NCBI RefSeq assembly: GCF_014700075.1
Contig: NZ_JACXBU010000015.1
Location: forward strand, 1 to 64,000
DNA from: Pseudomonas sp. JM0905a
Lineage (GTDB): Bacteria; Pseudomonadota; Gammaproteobacteria; Pseudomonadales; Pseudomonadaceae
Direction of reading: 5' to 3'
Length of the DNA: 64,000 nucleotides
This document shows, in pieces, positions 8,424 through 17,829 of this stretch (positions within the stretch are counted from its first letter, which is position 1; each line of letters opens with the position of its first letter). The notes below the pieces were generated by a model. The model was not told where the DNA came from. It did no database searches and saw only the letters and a list, made by a program, of their open reading frames with translations. Both the position numbers and the translations under genes were made by a program.

Positions 8424-10101
8424 GCGCTACGACTACATCATCATCGGCGCCGGTTCGGCCGGCTGCGTCCTGGCCAACCGCCTGACCGAGGATGCCGGCA
8501 CTTCGGTCCTGGTCCTGGAATTCGGCGGCAGCGATCGCAGTGTGCTGATCCAGATGCCCAGCGCCTTCTCCATCCCGATGAACACCAAGAAGTACAACTG
8601 GCGCTACGAGACCGTGGCCGAGCCACACCTGGATGGCCGCCGCCTGCATTGCCCGCGCGGCAAGGTGCTGGGTGGTTCTTCCTCGATCAACGGCCTGGTC
8701 TACATCCGTGGCCACGCCTACGACTTCGACGAGTGGGAAAGCCTGGGCGCGAAGAACTGGGGCTATCGGAACTGCCTGCCGTACTTCAAGCGGGCGGAGA
8801 CCTACAAGTTCGGTGGAGACGACTATCGCGGCGCCAGCGGCCCGCTTTCCACCAACAACGGCAACAACATGCAGAACCCCCTGTACGGCGCCTGGGTGGA
8901 GGCCGGCGCCGAGGCTGGCTACATCAAGACCGATGACTGCAATGGCTACATGCAGGAAGGTTTCGGCGCCATGCACATGACGGTGAAGGACGGCGTGCGC
9001 TGGTCCACCGCCAACGCCTACCTGCGCCCGGCCATGGAGCGCCCCAACCTGACCGTCGTCACCCACGCCATGACCCGACGCATCATCCTCGATGGCAAGC
9101 GTGCCGTGGGCGTGGAGTACGACCAGGGTGGCCAGACCCATGTCGTGCAGTGCAATCGCGAAGTGCTGGTGTCTTCCGGTCCCATCGGCTCGCCGCACCT
9201 GCTGCAGCGTTCCGGCATCGGCCCGGCGGCGGTCTTGAAGAAGGCTGGCATTGAGGTCCGTCACGACCTGCCGGGTGTGGGCGAAAACCTCCAGGACCAC
9301 TCGGAGATCTACATCCAGTACGCCTGCAAGGAGCCTGTCACCCTCAACGGCAAGATGAGCCTGTGGGGCAAGGCACTGATCGGCTTGCGCTGGCTGCTGT
9401 TCAAGGATGGCCTGGGCGCCAGCAACCACTTCGAAGCGGGCGGTTTCATTCGTTCCGAGAAGGGGCTGCGCTGGCCGGACATCCAGTTCCACTTTCTGCC
9501 GGCAGCGATGCGCTACGACGGTGACAAGCCGTTCAAGGGCCATGGTTTCATGGTGCTGACCGGCCCCAACAAGCCGAAGAGCCGGGGGCATGTCCACGCA
9601 CTGTCGGCTGACCCGTACCAGCACCCGGAGATCCGCTTCAACTACCTGGAGAGCGAAGAGGACCGCGAGGGCTTCCGCCGCTGCGTGCGCCTGACCCGTG
9701 AGATCATTGGCCAGCCGGCCATGGACCGTTTCCGTGGCGAGGAACTGGCGCCTGGTCCCCAGGTGCAGACCGATGAGGAAATCGACGCCTTCGTGCGCGC
9801 CAACATGGAAAGCACCATGCACCCCTGCGGCTCCTGCCGCATGGGCGAGGACGACATGGCGGTGGTGGATTCCGAGCTGCGCGTCCGTGGCATCCAGGGG
9901 CTGCGGGTGATCGATTCGTCGGTCTTCCCCACCGAGCCCAACGGCAACCTCAACGCCCCGACCATCATGCTCGCCGAGCGTGCCTCGGACCTGGTGCGCG
10001 GCCGCAGGACCCTGGCACCCGAGGAGATGCCCGTGGGGCTGGCGGCTAACTGGGAAACCGCGCAGCGCACCCACGCACCGGTGCGTCAGGTGGGTGTCTG
10101 A
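8416..10101 (+). CDS. GMC-family FAD oxidoreductase, choline dehydrogenase (BetA)-like
   Basis: 561-residue flavoprotein that oxidises a primary alcohol to an aldehyde. It has the N-terminal ADP-binding motif [23 protein letters not shown] signature 1 ([20 protein letters not shown]) and signature 2 around [16 protein letters not shown]. The C-terminal active-site region reads [10 protein letters not shown] followed by [10 protein letters not shown]. It resembles BetA in length and layout, but no betB, betI or betaine transporter is next to it, so I do not call it betA. Its start overlaps the permease stop by 8 bp, making it the last operon gene. It likely supplies the aldehyde for the enzyme at 5163-6665. 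Confidence 0.85.
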   Translation: MNKRYDYIIIGAGSAGCVLANRLTEDAGTSVLVLEFGGSDRSVLIQMPSAFSIPMNTKKYNWRYETVAEPHLDGRRLHCPRGKVLGGSSSINGLVYIRGHAYDFDEWESLGAKNWGYRNCLPYFKRAETYKFGGDDYRGASGPLSTNNGNNMQNPLYGAWVEAGAEAGYIKTDDCNGYMQEGFGAMHMTVKDGVRWSTANAYLRPAMERPNLTVVTHAMTRRIILDGKRAVGVEYDQGGQTHVVQCNREVLVSSGPIGSPHLLQRSGIGPAAVLKKAGIEVRHDLPGVGENLQDHSEIYIQYACKEPVTLNGKMSLWGKALIGLRWLLFKDGLGASNHFEAGGFIRSEKGLRWPDIQFHFLPAAMRYDGDKPFKGHGFMVLTGPNKPKSRGHVHALSADPYQHPEIRFNYLESEEDREGFRRCVRLTREIIGQPAMDRFRGEELAPGPQVQTDEEIDAFVRANMESTMHPCGSCRMGEDDMAVVDSELRVRGIQGLRVIDSSVFPTEPNGNLNAPTIMLAERASDLVRGRRTLAPEEMPVGLAANWETAQRTHAPVRQVGV

Positions 10102-10157
10102 GGGGGCTCTGTTCATCCCAGAACCTCTGTGCCCGCTGACACAACCCTCACCCCCCG

Positions 10158-10180
10158 CCCCTCTCCCAGAGGGCGAGGGG
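10158..10180. repeat. GC-rich hairpin downstream of the GMC gene
   Basis: CCCCTCTCCC-AGA-GGGCGAGGGG forms a 10-bp stem with one mismatch and a 3-nt loop, 57 bp past the GMC stop. Motifs of this type recur between Pseudomonas genes. It lacks a clear T tract, so a terminator role is possible but unproven. The rest of 10102-10361 shows nothing recognisable. Confidence 0.5.
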
Positions 10181-10361
10181 TGACTCGCGCCGGCTAGGCG
10201 CAGGTCATCCTGAAACTCTCACTGGTCTGTAACCGAGTAGACGGGGCAGGGCATGACCGTTCGGCGCTGGTCATCAAACTGTCACGGTTCTGTGGCAGAG
10301 CGACACACGGAAATTCATCAGAATTGCGTTCGACTGGGGTTTTGCGTTCTGGATTTCCAAC

Positions 10362-11360
10362 ATGCGTGTGCTGATCCTGCTCGCCGCGCTCATTTGCGGC
10401 CTGCCTTCATTTGCTTTCGCCAACGCTCGCTGTGATGTGACCGTGCCGACGGAAACCGTCGACCTGGGTGAGGTGCGTCTGGCGTACCAGAGCGTGGGGC
10501 GCGAGCGCGATCCGGCACTGCTGATGATCATGGGCTTGGGTGGCCAGCTCATCCACTGGCCGGATGAAGTGGTAGAGCGCCTGTGCGAGAGCGGCTTCCG
10601 GGTGATTCGCTTCGACAATCGCGATGTCGGGCTGTCTGCCTGGATCGGTCCTGCGCCTTCGGCAAACCTGCCTTATGAAGTGGTGCGCTATCGCCTGGGC
10701 CTGCCGGTGTCGGCGCCTTACGGCCTGCGTGATATGGCGCGTGATTCGCTTAACCTGCTGGACGCGCTGCATATCCGTCAGGCCCACGTCCTGGGCGCCA
10801 GCATGGGCGGGATGATCGCCCAGCACCTGGCGGACATGGCACCGGAACGGGTGCTCAGCCTGACCTTGGTGATGACCAGCTCCGGCGCCCAGGGCCTGCC
10901 GGCGCCCAGTGCCGCCTTGCTCGACCTGCTGGCGCGGCGCGAGGCGCCGAGCCGCGAGGTAGCCATCCAGCAACAGGCCGACCTGCTGGCCGCCCTCGGC
11001 AGTCCGGAGGTCAGCGATGATCGTGAGCAATTGGTCGAACAGGCCGCCCGCGCCTATGACCGTTCCTTCAACCCCGAAGGTGTGCAGCGGCAAATCCTGG
11101 CGATTCTCGCCGAGCCCAGCCGCGTCGACATGCTCAACCGCCTGCGGGTACCGACCCTGGTGGTGCACGGCACCGCCGATCCGCTGCTGCCAGTGATGCA
11201 CGGCGTGCATGTAGCGGCGCATATCAAGGGTTCGGAACTGAAGCTGATTCCCGGCCTGGCCCATCGCTTCCAGGAGGCCTTCAAGGAGCCGCTGCTGTCG
11301 GCGGTGTTGCCGCACCTGATGGCCCATCGTCGTGCCGAGGGGCATGTGGCGCAGCTGTGA
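10362..11360 (+). CDS. Secreted or periplasmic alpha/beta-fold hydrolase
   Basis: 332-residue alpha/beta hydrolase with an N-terminal signal peptide (MRVLILLAALICGLPSFAFA, cleavage after about residue 20). The oxyanion region reads IMGLGGQLIHWP, the nucleophile elbow is GASMGG, and a C-terminal Asp/His pair lies in VHGTADPLLP and GLAHRF. This predicts esterase, lipase or related activity outside the cytoplasm. It ends convergently with glpD, separated by a 98-bp structured repeat. An equivalent hydrolase sits beside glpD in P. aeruginosa as I recall. The substrate is unknown. Confidence 0.8.
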   Translation: MRVLILLAALICGLPSFAFANARCDVTVPTETVDLGEVRLAYQSVGRERDPALLMIMGLGGQLIHWPDEVVERLCESGFRVIRFDNRDVGLSAWIGPAPSANLPYEVVRYRLGLPVSAPYGLRDMARDSLNLLDALHIRQAHVLGASMGGMIAQHLADMAPERVLSLTLVMTSSGAQGLPAPSAALLDLLARREAPSREVAIQQQADLLAALGSPEVSDDREQLVEQAARAYDRSFNPEGVQRQILAILAEPSRVDMLNRLRVPTLVVHGTADPLLPVMHGVHVAAHIKGSELKLIPGLAHRFQEAFKEPLLSAVLPHLMAHRRAEGHVAQL

Positions 11361-11392
11361 TCACTGTCGGCGCCTGATTTCGTCGGGGCTCT

Positions 11393-11490
11393 TGTGGGGG
11401 CGAATTCATTCGCGAAGGGATGCGTAGCGTCCCCCTATGGGACCCACGGCCGAACCTTCGGTCCGGTTAGCGAATGAATTCGCCCCCACA
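11393..11490. repeat. 98-bp structured intergenic repeat, copy 2 of 3
   Basis: Terminal inverted repeats (TGTGGGGGCGAATTCATTCG and its complement) enclose two smaller hairpins: one around GGGA...TCCC, and CCGAACCTTCGGTCCGG. Its length equals that of the copies at 1425 and 45362. It sits between the convergent hydrolase and glpD genes, 32 bp and 8 bp from their stop codons, so it could terminate both. Confidence 0.85.
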
Positions 11491-11498
11491 TGTACACC

Positions 11499-13028
11499 TC
11501 AGGCCGCATCCGCCCGCGGCCGGCGCGGATGTTCGTGCTTCAGGTACTGGGCCAGGCGCGCCTGCTGGGCTGCGCTCATGAACAGGCCGAGCTTGGTACG
11601 GCGCCAGAGGATGTCCTCGGCGCTGGTCGCCCATTCTTCCTGGCAGAGATAGTCCACTTCCCGTGTATAGAGACCGGCGCCCAGGTGTTCGCCGAGGTCT
11701 GGCAGATCGCGGACGTTGCGCAGCAGGTGCCAGCTGCGGCTGCCGTAGAGGTTGGCCCAGCGCCGGGCGATGTGCGTGGGCAGCCAGCCGAAGCTGGAGC
11801 AGAGGGCTTCCACCAGGGCGCTGCGGCTTTCCATCTGTTCACCACCCGGCAGCGGCGAGTTCGCGGTCCAGGGGCCCTTGGCGAAGGGGAACCAGGGCAC
11901 GAGTTGCTGCAGGGCGGCTTCGGCGAGTTTGCGGTAGGTGGTGAGCTTGCCGCCGAACACCGAAAGCAGGGGGGCATCGCCGGGATGGGCGGACAGGGCC
12001 AGGGTGTAGTCACGGGTCACCGCAGACGGGTCGTCCGATTCGTCATCGCACAGCGGACGCACGCCGGCATAGCTGTGGAGGATGTCCTGCTCGCTCAACT
12101 GGCGCTTGAAGTGGCGATTGACCACGTCCAGCAGATAGCGGGTCTCTTCGGCGGTGATCGCCACCGCCGCCGGATCGCCGTGGTATTCGCGGTCGGTGGT
12201 GCCGATCAGCGTGAAACGCTCCAGGTAGGGAATCGCGAAGACGATGCGGCGGTCCTCGTTCTGCAGGATGTAGGCCTGCTCGCCGTCATGCAGGCGCGGC
12301 ACGATGATGTGGCTGCCCTGGATCAGGCGTACGCCGTAGGGCGCCGTCTGCTTGAGGTCCTGTTCGATGAAGCGCGCCACCCAGGGGCCGGCGGCGTTCA
12401 CCAGGGCGCGGGCGCGTATCGACAACAGGCTGCCATCGGCGCGCTCCAGGTGGATATGCCAGAGACCCTTGCTGCGGCGGGCACTGACGCAGCGGGTGCG
12501 GGTATGCACATGGGCGCCGCGCTCGCGTGCGGCCATGGCGTTGAGCACCACCAGGCGGGCGTCGTCGACCCAGCAATCGGAGTATTCGAAGCCTCGGGTG
12601 ATCTCCGCCTGAAGCGGGCTGCCAGCGCCGAAACGCAAGCCGCGGGAGGCGGGCAGGCGCTTGCGCTTGCCGAGGTGGTCGTAGAGGAACAGGCCGGCGC
12701 GGATCATCCAGGCCGGGCGCAGGTGTGGTCGGTGGGGCAGGATGAAGCGCAGCGGCTTGACGATGTGCGGCGCCTTGGCGAGCAGCACCTCGCGCTCGGC
12801 CAGGGCTTCGCGCACCAGGCGGAATTCGTGGTGCTCCAGGTAGCGCAGGCCGCCGTGGATCAGTTTGCTGCTGGCCGATGAGGTGTGCTGGGCGAGGTCG
12901 TCCTTCTCGCAGAGGAATACCGAAAGACCTCGGCCAGCCGCGTCGGCGGCAATGCCGACGCCATTGATGCCGCCGCCGACGATGGCGAGGTCATAGACCT
13001 CGGCGATTGGGGAAAGGTTGTGATTCAT
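11499..13028 (-). CDS. glpD: Aerobic glycerol-3-phosphate dehydrogenase
   Basis: Membrane-associated flavoenzyme oxidising glycerol-3-phosphate to dihydroxyacetone phosphate and feeding electrons to quinone. With the ATG at 13028 (MNHNLSPIAEVYDLAIVGGG) it has 509 residues. The open frame extends upstream only to a TTG inside the operator, so I reject that longer start. The FAD-binding GGGINGVG motif and the family block SSKLIHGGLRYLEH are intact. It lies 137 bp downstream of glpR on the same strand. Two GlpR-like operators lie at 13039-13079, so repression relieved by glycerol-3-phosphate is expected. Confidence 0.95.
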   Translation of the reverse strand: MNHNLSPIAEVYDLAIVGGGINGVGIAADAAGRGLSVFLCEKDDLAQHTSSASSKLIHGGLRYLEHHEFRLVREALAEREVLLAKAPHIVKPLRFILPHRPHLRPAWMIRAGLFLYDHLGKRKRLPASRGLRFGAGSPLQAEITRGFEYSDCWVDDARLVVLNAMAARERGAHVHTRTRCVSARRSKGLWHIHLERADGSLLSIRARALVNAAGPWVARFIEQDLKQTAPYGVRLIQGSHIIVPRLHDGEQAYILQNEDRRIVFAIPYLERFTLIGTTDREYHGDPAAVAITAEETRYLLDVVNRHFKRQLSEQDILHSYAGVRPLCDDESDDPSAVTRDYTLALSAHPGDAPLLSVFGGKLTTYRKLAEAALQQLVPWFPFAKGPWTANSPLPGGEQMESRSALVEALCSSFGWLPTHIARRWANLYGSRSWHLLRNVRDLPDLGEHLGAGLYTREVDYLCQEEWATSAEDILWRRTKLGLFMSAAQQARLAQYLKHEHPRRPRADAA

Positions 13029-13038
13029 GGGCAGGCAC

Positions 13039-13079
13039 CAAGGTCGAAACTGAACTTTCAATGTTCATTTCCGAAAATA
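13039..13079 (-). promoter_or_regulatory. Tandem GlpR operators in front of glpD
   Basis: The site at 13060-13079 reads TATTTTCGGAAATGAACATT on the minus strand, matching the E. coli GlpR consensus (WATKTTCG-N4-CGAACATW) at 17 of 20 positions by my count. A weaker copy at 13039-13058 matches at about 13 of 20. The two are 21 bp apart, two helical turns, as expected for cooperative repressor binding just ahead of glpD. Confidence 0.7.
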
Positions 13080-13165
13080 GCCTAGATGAGAGCGAACAAA
13101 TTGACCAGCCCGATGCGCGGTTTCGCGCCGGGTGGTCATGGAAAATTCATGCAGGGGAGGGCTGG

Positions 13166-13924
13166 TCAGACCCGCTCGAGGTGCACCTTGTGCTCGGCCA
13201 GCAGGCGGCCCAGCGCGGGGGAGGGCTGGTGGTCGGTGAACAGGCGGTCCACCAGTGCGATGGAGCCCAGGCGAACCACGGCGTTGCGGCCGAACTTGCT
13301 GGAGTCGGCGGCGAGGAACACCTGCCGGGCGTTTTCGATGATGGCCTGGGAAACCCGCACTTCCTGGTAGTCGAAGTCCAGCAGGCTGCCGTCTTCGTCG
13401 ATACCGCTGATGCCCACCAGGGCGTAGTCCACCTTGAACTGCTGGATGAAATCCACCGCTGCCTGGCCGACGATGCCGCCGTCGCTGCGTACCGTGCCGC
13501 CGGCCACCAGCACTTCGAAGTCCGGTTTGTCCGCCAGTTGCGCGGCCACGTGCAGGTTGTTGGTGATCACCTTCAGGCCCTTGTGGCCCATCAGGGCGCG
13601 CGCGATGGCTTCGGTGGTGGTGCCGATGTTGATGAACAGCGAGGCGTGGTCGGGGATGTACTCGGCCACCGCATCGGCGATGCGCTGCTTCTCGTCGCGG
13701 TTCTGCCCGGCGCGCATGGCGTAAGCGGTGTTCTGGATGCTCGACGCCTCGCTGGCCGCGCCGCCGTGGGTGCGACGCAGCAGGCCGTGCTCGGCGAGCT
13801 GGTTGATGTCGCGGCGGATGGTCTGCGGGGTGACGGCGAAGGCCTGGGCCAGTTCGTCGATGCTGACGTAGCCGCGTTCGCGGGCGAGGTCGAGGATGTC
13901 TTGTTGCCGTGGGCCCAGGTTCAT
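13166..13924 (-). CDS. glpR: DeoR-family glycerol-3-phosphate regulon repressor
   Basis: 252-residue DeoR-type repressor. The N-terminal helix-turn-helix is [20 protein letters not shown] through [20 protein letters not shown] (residues 1-55). The C-terminal sugar-phosphate sensor carries [14 protein letters not shown] and [14 protein letters not shown]. It would bind glycerol-3-phosphate and release the glpD and ybaK-glpK operators. It precedes glpD on the same strand and diverges from ybaK across 101 bp. A TATAAT -10 hexamer for glpR is visible on the minus strand (plus-strand 13948-13953). Confidence 0.93.
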   Translation of the reverse strand: MNLGPRQQDILDLARERGYVSIDELAQAFAVTPQTIRRDINQLAEHGLLRRTHGGAASEASSIQNTAYAMRAGQNRDEKQRIADAVAEYIPDHASLFINIGTTTEAIARALMGHKGLKVITNNLHVAAQLADKPDFEVLVAGGTVRSDGGIVGQAAVDFIQQFKVDYALVGISGIDEDGSLLDFDYQEVRVSQAIIENARQVFLAADSSKFGRNAVVRLGSIALVDRLFTDHQPSPALGRLLAEHKVHLERV

Positions 13925-14008
13925 GCTGGCTCCTTGTTTTGCGCGGCATTATAGCGGCGGGCTGTCGAATCACCGCTTTTCCGCTAAGGTACGCCGAATC
14001 TGTCGCAG

Positions 14009-14028
14009 GATTTTCACAATCGAACATG
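14009..14028. promoter_or_regulatory. GlpR-like operator overlapping the ybaK start codon
   Basis: GATTTTCACAATCGAACATG matches the E. coli GlpR operator at about 15 of 20 positions. It ends on the ATG of ybaK. This would place ybaK and downstream glpK, and perhaps divergent glpR, under GlpR control. Confidence 0.6.
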
Positions 14029-14496
14029 ACTCCCGCCATCGATCTGCTGAAGAAAGCCAAGGCTGAGCACAAGGTGCACAGCTACCACCATGATCCCAAG
14101 GCGCCTTCCTACGGGCTGGAGGCTGCCGAAAAGCTCAACCTGGACCCGGCGCGGGTATTCAAGACCCTGCTCGCCGCCACCGAGAAGGGCGAACTGCTGG
14201 TGGCCGTAGTGCCCGTGGCAGGTACCCTGGACCTCAAGGCCCTGGCCCATGCCGCCGGCGCGAAGAAGGCCGAGATGGCCGACCCCAATCAGGCCCAGCG
14301 CAGCACCGGCTACCTGGTGGGCGGCATCAGCCCGCTGGGGCAGAAGAAGCGGCTGCGTACCTTCATCGACGGCAGCGCCCGCAACTTCGACACCATCCAC
14401 GTCAGCGCCGGCCGGCGCGGGCTGGAAGTCGAACTTTCGGCCGACACCCTGGCGACCCATACCCAGGGACATTTCGCCGACATCGGCCGCCCCTGA
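14026..14496 (+). CDS. ybaK: Cys-tRNA(Pro)/Cys-tRNA(Cys) deacylase, YbaK/EbsC type
   Basis: 156-residue trans-editing protein that hydrolyses mischarged Cys-tRNA(Pro). The translation (MTPAIDLLKKAKAEHKVHSY) shows the YbaK core, including the conserved catalytic-lysine region VFKTLLA and the glycine-rich YLVGGISPLGQKK block. The ATG at 14026 is inside a GlpR-like operator. It lies 89 bp upstream of glpK in the same direction and is probably cotranscribed. Its position in a glycerol regulon looks like chance linkage or unexplained co-regulation. The upstream in-frame extension (from 13909) overlaps glpR and is not used. Confidence 0.9.
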   Translation: MTPAIDLLKKAKAEHKVHSYHHDPKAPSYGLEAAEKLNLDPARVFKTLLAATEKGELLVAVVPVAGTLDLKALAHAAGAKKAEMADPNQAQRSTGYLVGGISPLGQKKRLRTFIDGSARNFDTIHVSAGRRGLEVELSADTLATHTQGHFADIGRP

Positions 14497-14585
14497 GGAA
14501 TCGCCCACGATCCGCCACGCAAGGTTGGCGGGATCGCGGACAGGCTCGAAACTGACAACAAGAACGCCAACAAGGAAGCATCCCC

Positions 14586-16073
<1,488 letters not shown>

Positions 16074-16098
16074 GTTCGCCACAGGGACGGGAGGCGCA

Positions 16099-16890
16099 AT
16101 GGGGAAAGGGCAAGGATGGCTGAAATGCCGCTGGCAGCTACTGGCGCTGCTGGTCGCTCCTTGGATCTTTCCTTTGGCCCGCGCTGAAACCCTGGTGATC
16201 GCCGGGGATATCTGGTGCCCCATCAATTGCCAGCCCGGCTCGCCACGGCCGGGCATCTTCGTTGAATTGGCGCGGGACATCTTCGGCGAGGCCGGCATCA
16301 AGGTGGAATACCGCGTGGTGAACTGGGCCCGCGCTGTCCACGACACCCGAAACGGCCGCCTGGATGCGCTGATTGGCGCCGGTATGCAGGACGCCCCCGA
16401 CTTCATCTTCACACCCACCGCGCCGGGTGTGTCACGCATGTGCTTCTACGTCGTCCCCGGCAGCCAGTGGCGCTACCGGGGCCTGGAGTCCCTTGCCGGG
16501 GTGCGACTGGGCAGCATCAACAGTTACAGCTATGGCCAGGAGCTCGACACCTACATTCGTATCAAGCGGGACGACCCGGCGCAGGTGCAGGTCGTATCCG
16601 GCGACCAGGCCCTGGATATGAATGTGGAAAAGGTCTTGCTGGGGCGCATCGACGCCACCATCGAAAACGCCTGGGTGATGGACGCCTTGCTCGCCAGCAC
16701 TGGCCAGCAGGGCAAGTTGGTGAAGGCGGGTTGCCGCACGCCGGACGTGCCCATTTACCTCGCATTCTCGCCGGCGCTGAAAGCCAGCGCGCGTCATGCT
16801 GCGGTGTTCGAGGCAGGGCTCAAGCGCCTGCGAGACTCCGGGCGGATGAACGTGCTGCTGCAGCGCTATGGCCTGCCTCCACTAGACTGA
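16099..16890 (+). CDS. Periplasmic solute-binding protein, SBP family 3-like
   Basis: 263-residue protein with a signal peptide (residues 1-30, WIFPLARA then ETLVIAGDIW). Its bilobed fold resembles amino-acid-binding proteins, with the IFVELARDIFGEAGIKVEYR and LGSINSYSYGQELDTYI segments. The ATG at 16099 has a GGGAGG ribosome site, so I prefer it to the longer frame overlapping glpK. No ABC permease or ATPase gene is adjacent. It may be a stand-alone binding protein, sensor ligand carrier or transporter subunit encoded elsewhere. The ligand is unknown. Confidence 0.75.
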   Translation: MGKGQGWLKCRWQLLALLVAPWIFPLARAETLVIAGDIWCPINCQPGSPRPGIFVELARDIFGEAGIKVEYRVVNWARAVHDTRNGRLDALIGAGMQDAPDFIFTPTAPGVSRMCFYVVPGSQWRYRGLESLAGVRLGSINSYSYGQELDTYIRIKRDDPAQVQVVSGDQALDMNVEKVLLGRIDATIENAWVMDALLASTGQQGKLVKAGCRTPDVPIYLAFSPALKASARHAAVFEAGLKRLRDSGRMNVLLQRYGLPPLD

Positions 16891-16991
16891 TTTGGCTGTA
16901 CCCCCGATAAAAGCTGGCCGCTGTACGGCGCGCGGGACGCTGATGGCTGGCAAGCTGGTTTTTCCTACCCCGCTTCAAAAAGGAGCTTGTG

Positions 16992-17774
16992 ATGCAGCTG
17001 GAATTCCATCAGGTCGACGCCTTCACCCGACGCCCCTTCGGTGGCAATCCGGCGGTGGTCTATCGCCTCGACGCCTGGCTCGATGACCAGCTCATGCAAC
17101 GCATCGCCGCCGAACACAACCTGTCCGAGACCGCTTTCCTGGTGAAGGAGGGCAGTGCCTGGCACATCCGCTGGTTCACCCCCAAGGCCGAGGTGCCGCT
17201 GTGTGGCCACGCCACTCTGGCCAGCGCCCACGTGCTGTTCGAGCTTTATCAGGAACCGGGCGACCGCCTGGAGTTCATGAGCAAGTCCGGCGAGTTGCGG
17301 GTGAGCCGTGAGGAGGAGGGGCGGCTGGCCCTGGATTTTCCCGCCCAGGTTCCCCACGAAGTGGGGGTGACCCTGGAACTGGAGCATGCCCTCGGCGTTG
17401 CTCCGGTGGATGCCCTGGGAGCCAACTTCCTGCTGGCGGTGTTGGATTCGGAGCAGGCCGTGCGCGAATGCACGCCGGACTTCAAGGCGCTGGCGAAACT
17501 GCCCTGGTCGGGGGTGATCGTCACCGCGCCGGGGATGAAGCATGACTTCGTTTCGCGCTTCTTTGCCCCAGTGATCGGTATCGACGAAGACCCCGTAACT
17601 GGCGCAGCCCACTGCGCGCTGATTCCTTACTGGGCGAATCGCCTCGGCAAGCGCGTGCTACGCGCCGAACAGTGCTCCGCGCGCAGTGGCGATCTCTGGT
17701 GCCGGCTCGACGGCGATCGGGTGAGCATCGCAGGGCATTCGGTGCTGGTGGCCAGCGGCAGGCTGTGGGTGTAG
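16992..17774 (+). CDS. PhzF-family isomerase/epimerase
   Basis: 260-residue member of the PhzF/diaminopimelate-epimerase fold family, an acid-base isomerase acting without cofactor. The N-terminus MQLEFHQVDAFTRRPFGGNP is characteristic, with the catalytic glutamate in NLSETAFLV and the C-terminal DEDPVTGAAHCAL block. The ATG at 16992 lies 6 nt after AGGAG, better placed than the GTG three bases earlier. Without phz genes nearby, a phenazine role is unlikely; most such proteins are metabolic isomerases of unknown substrate. Confidence 0.85.
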   Translation: MQLEFHQVDAFTRRPFGGNPAVVYRLDAWLDDQLMQRIAAEHNLSETAFLVKEGSAWHIRWFTPKAEVPLCGHATLASAHVLFELYQEPGDRLEFMSKSGELRVSREEEGRLALDFPAQVPHEVGVTLELEHALGVAPVDALGANFLLAVLDSEQAVRECTPDFKALAKLPWSGVIVTAPGMKHDFVSRFFAPVIGIDEDPVTGAAHCALIPYWANRLGKRVLRAEQCSARSGDLWCRLDGDRVSIAGHSVLVASGRLWV

Positions 17775-17829
17775 GGCGAACTCAGGGACAGCTGCGCTGC
17801 ACTTGGCGATTGAAGTCGCCGTACAGGTT

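Noticed and set aside
8416-10101. Calling the GMC gene betA with a bet operon
   Set aside because: No betB-betI-betT arrangement; the aldehyde dehydrogenase and ureohydrolase partners point to another substrate.
8395-10116. 573-codon minus-strand frame opposite the GMC oxidoreductase
   Set aside because: Antisense shadow; GMC signatures are clear on the plus strand.
11499-13061. Longer glpD start at 13061
   Set aside because: The codon is TTG and lies inside the GlpR operator; the ATG at 13028 begins the conserved N-terminus.
16992-17774. Phenazine biosynthesis gene phzF
   Set aside because: No other phz genes nearby; PhzF-fold proteins are widespread isomerases.
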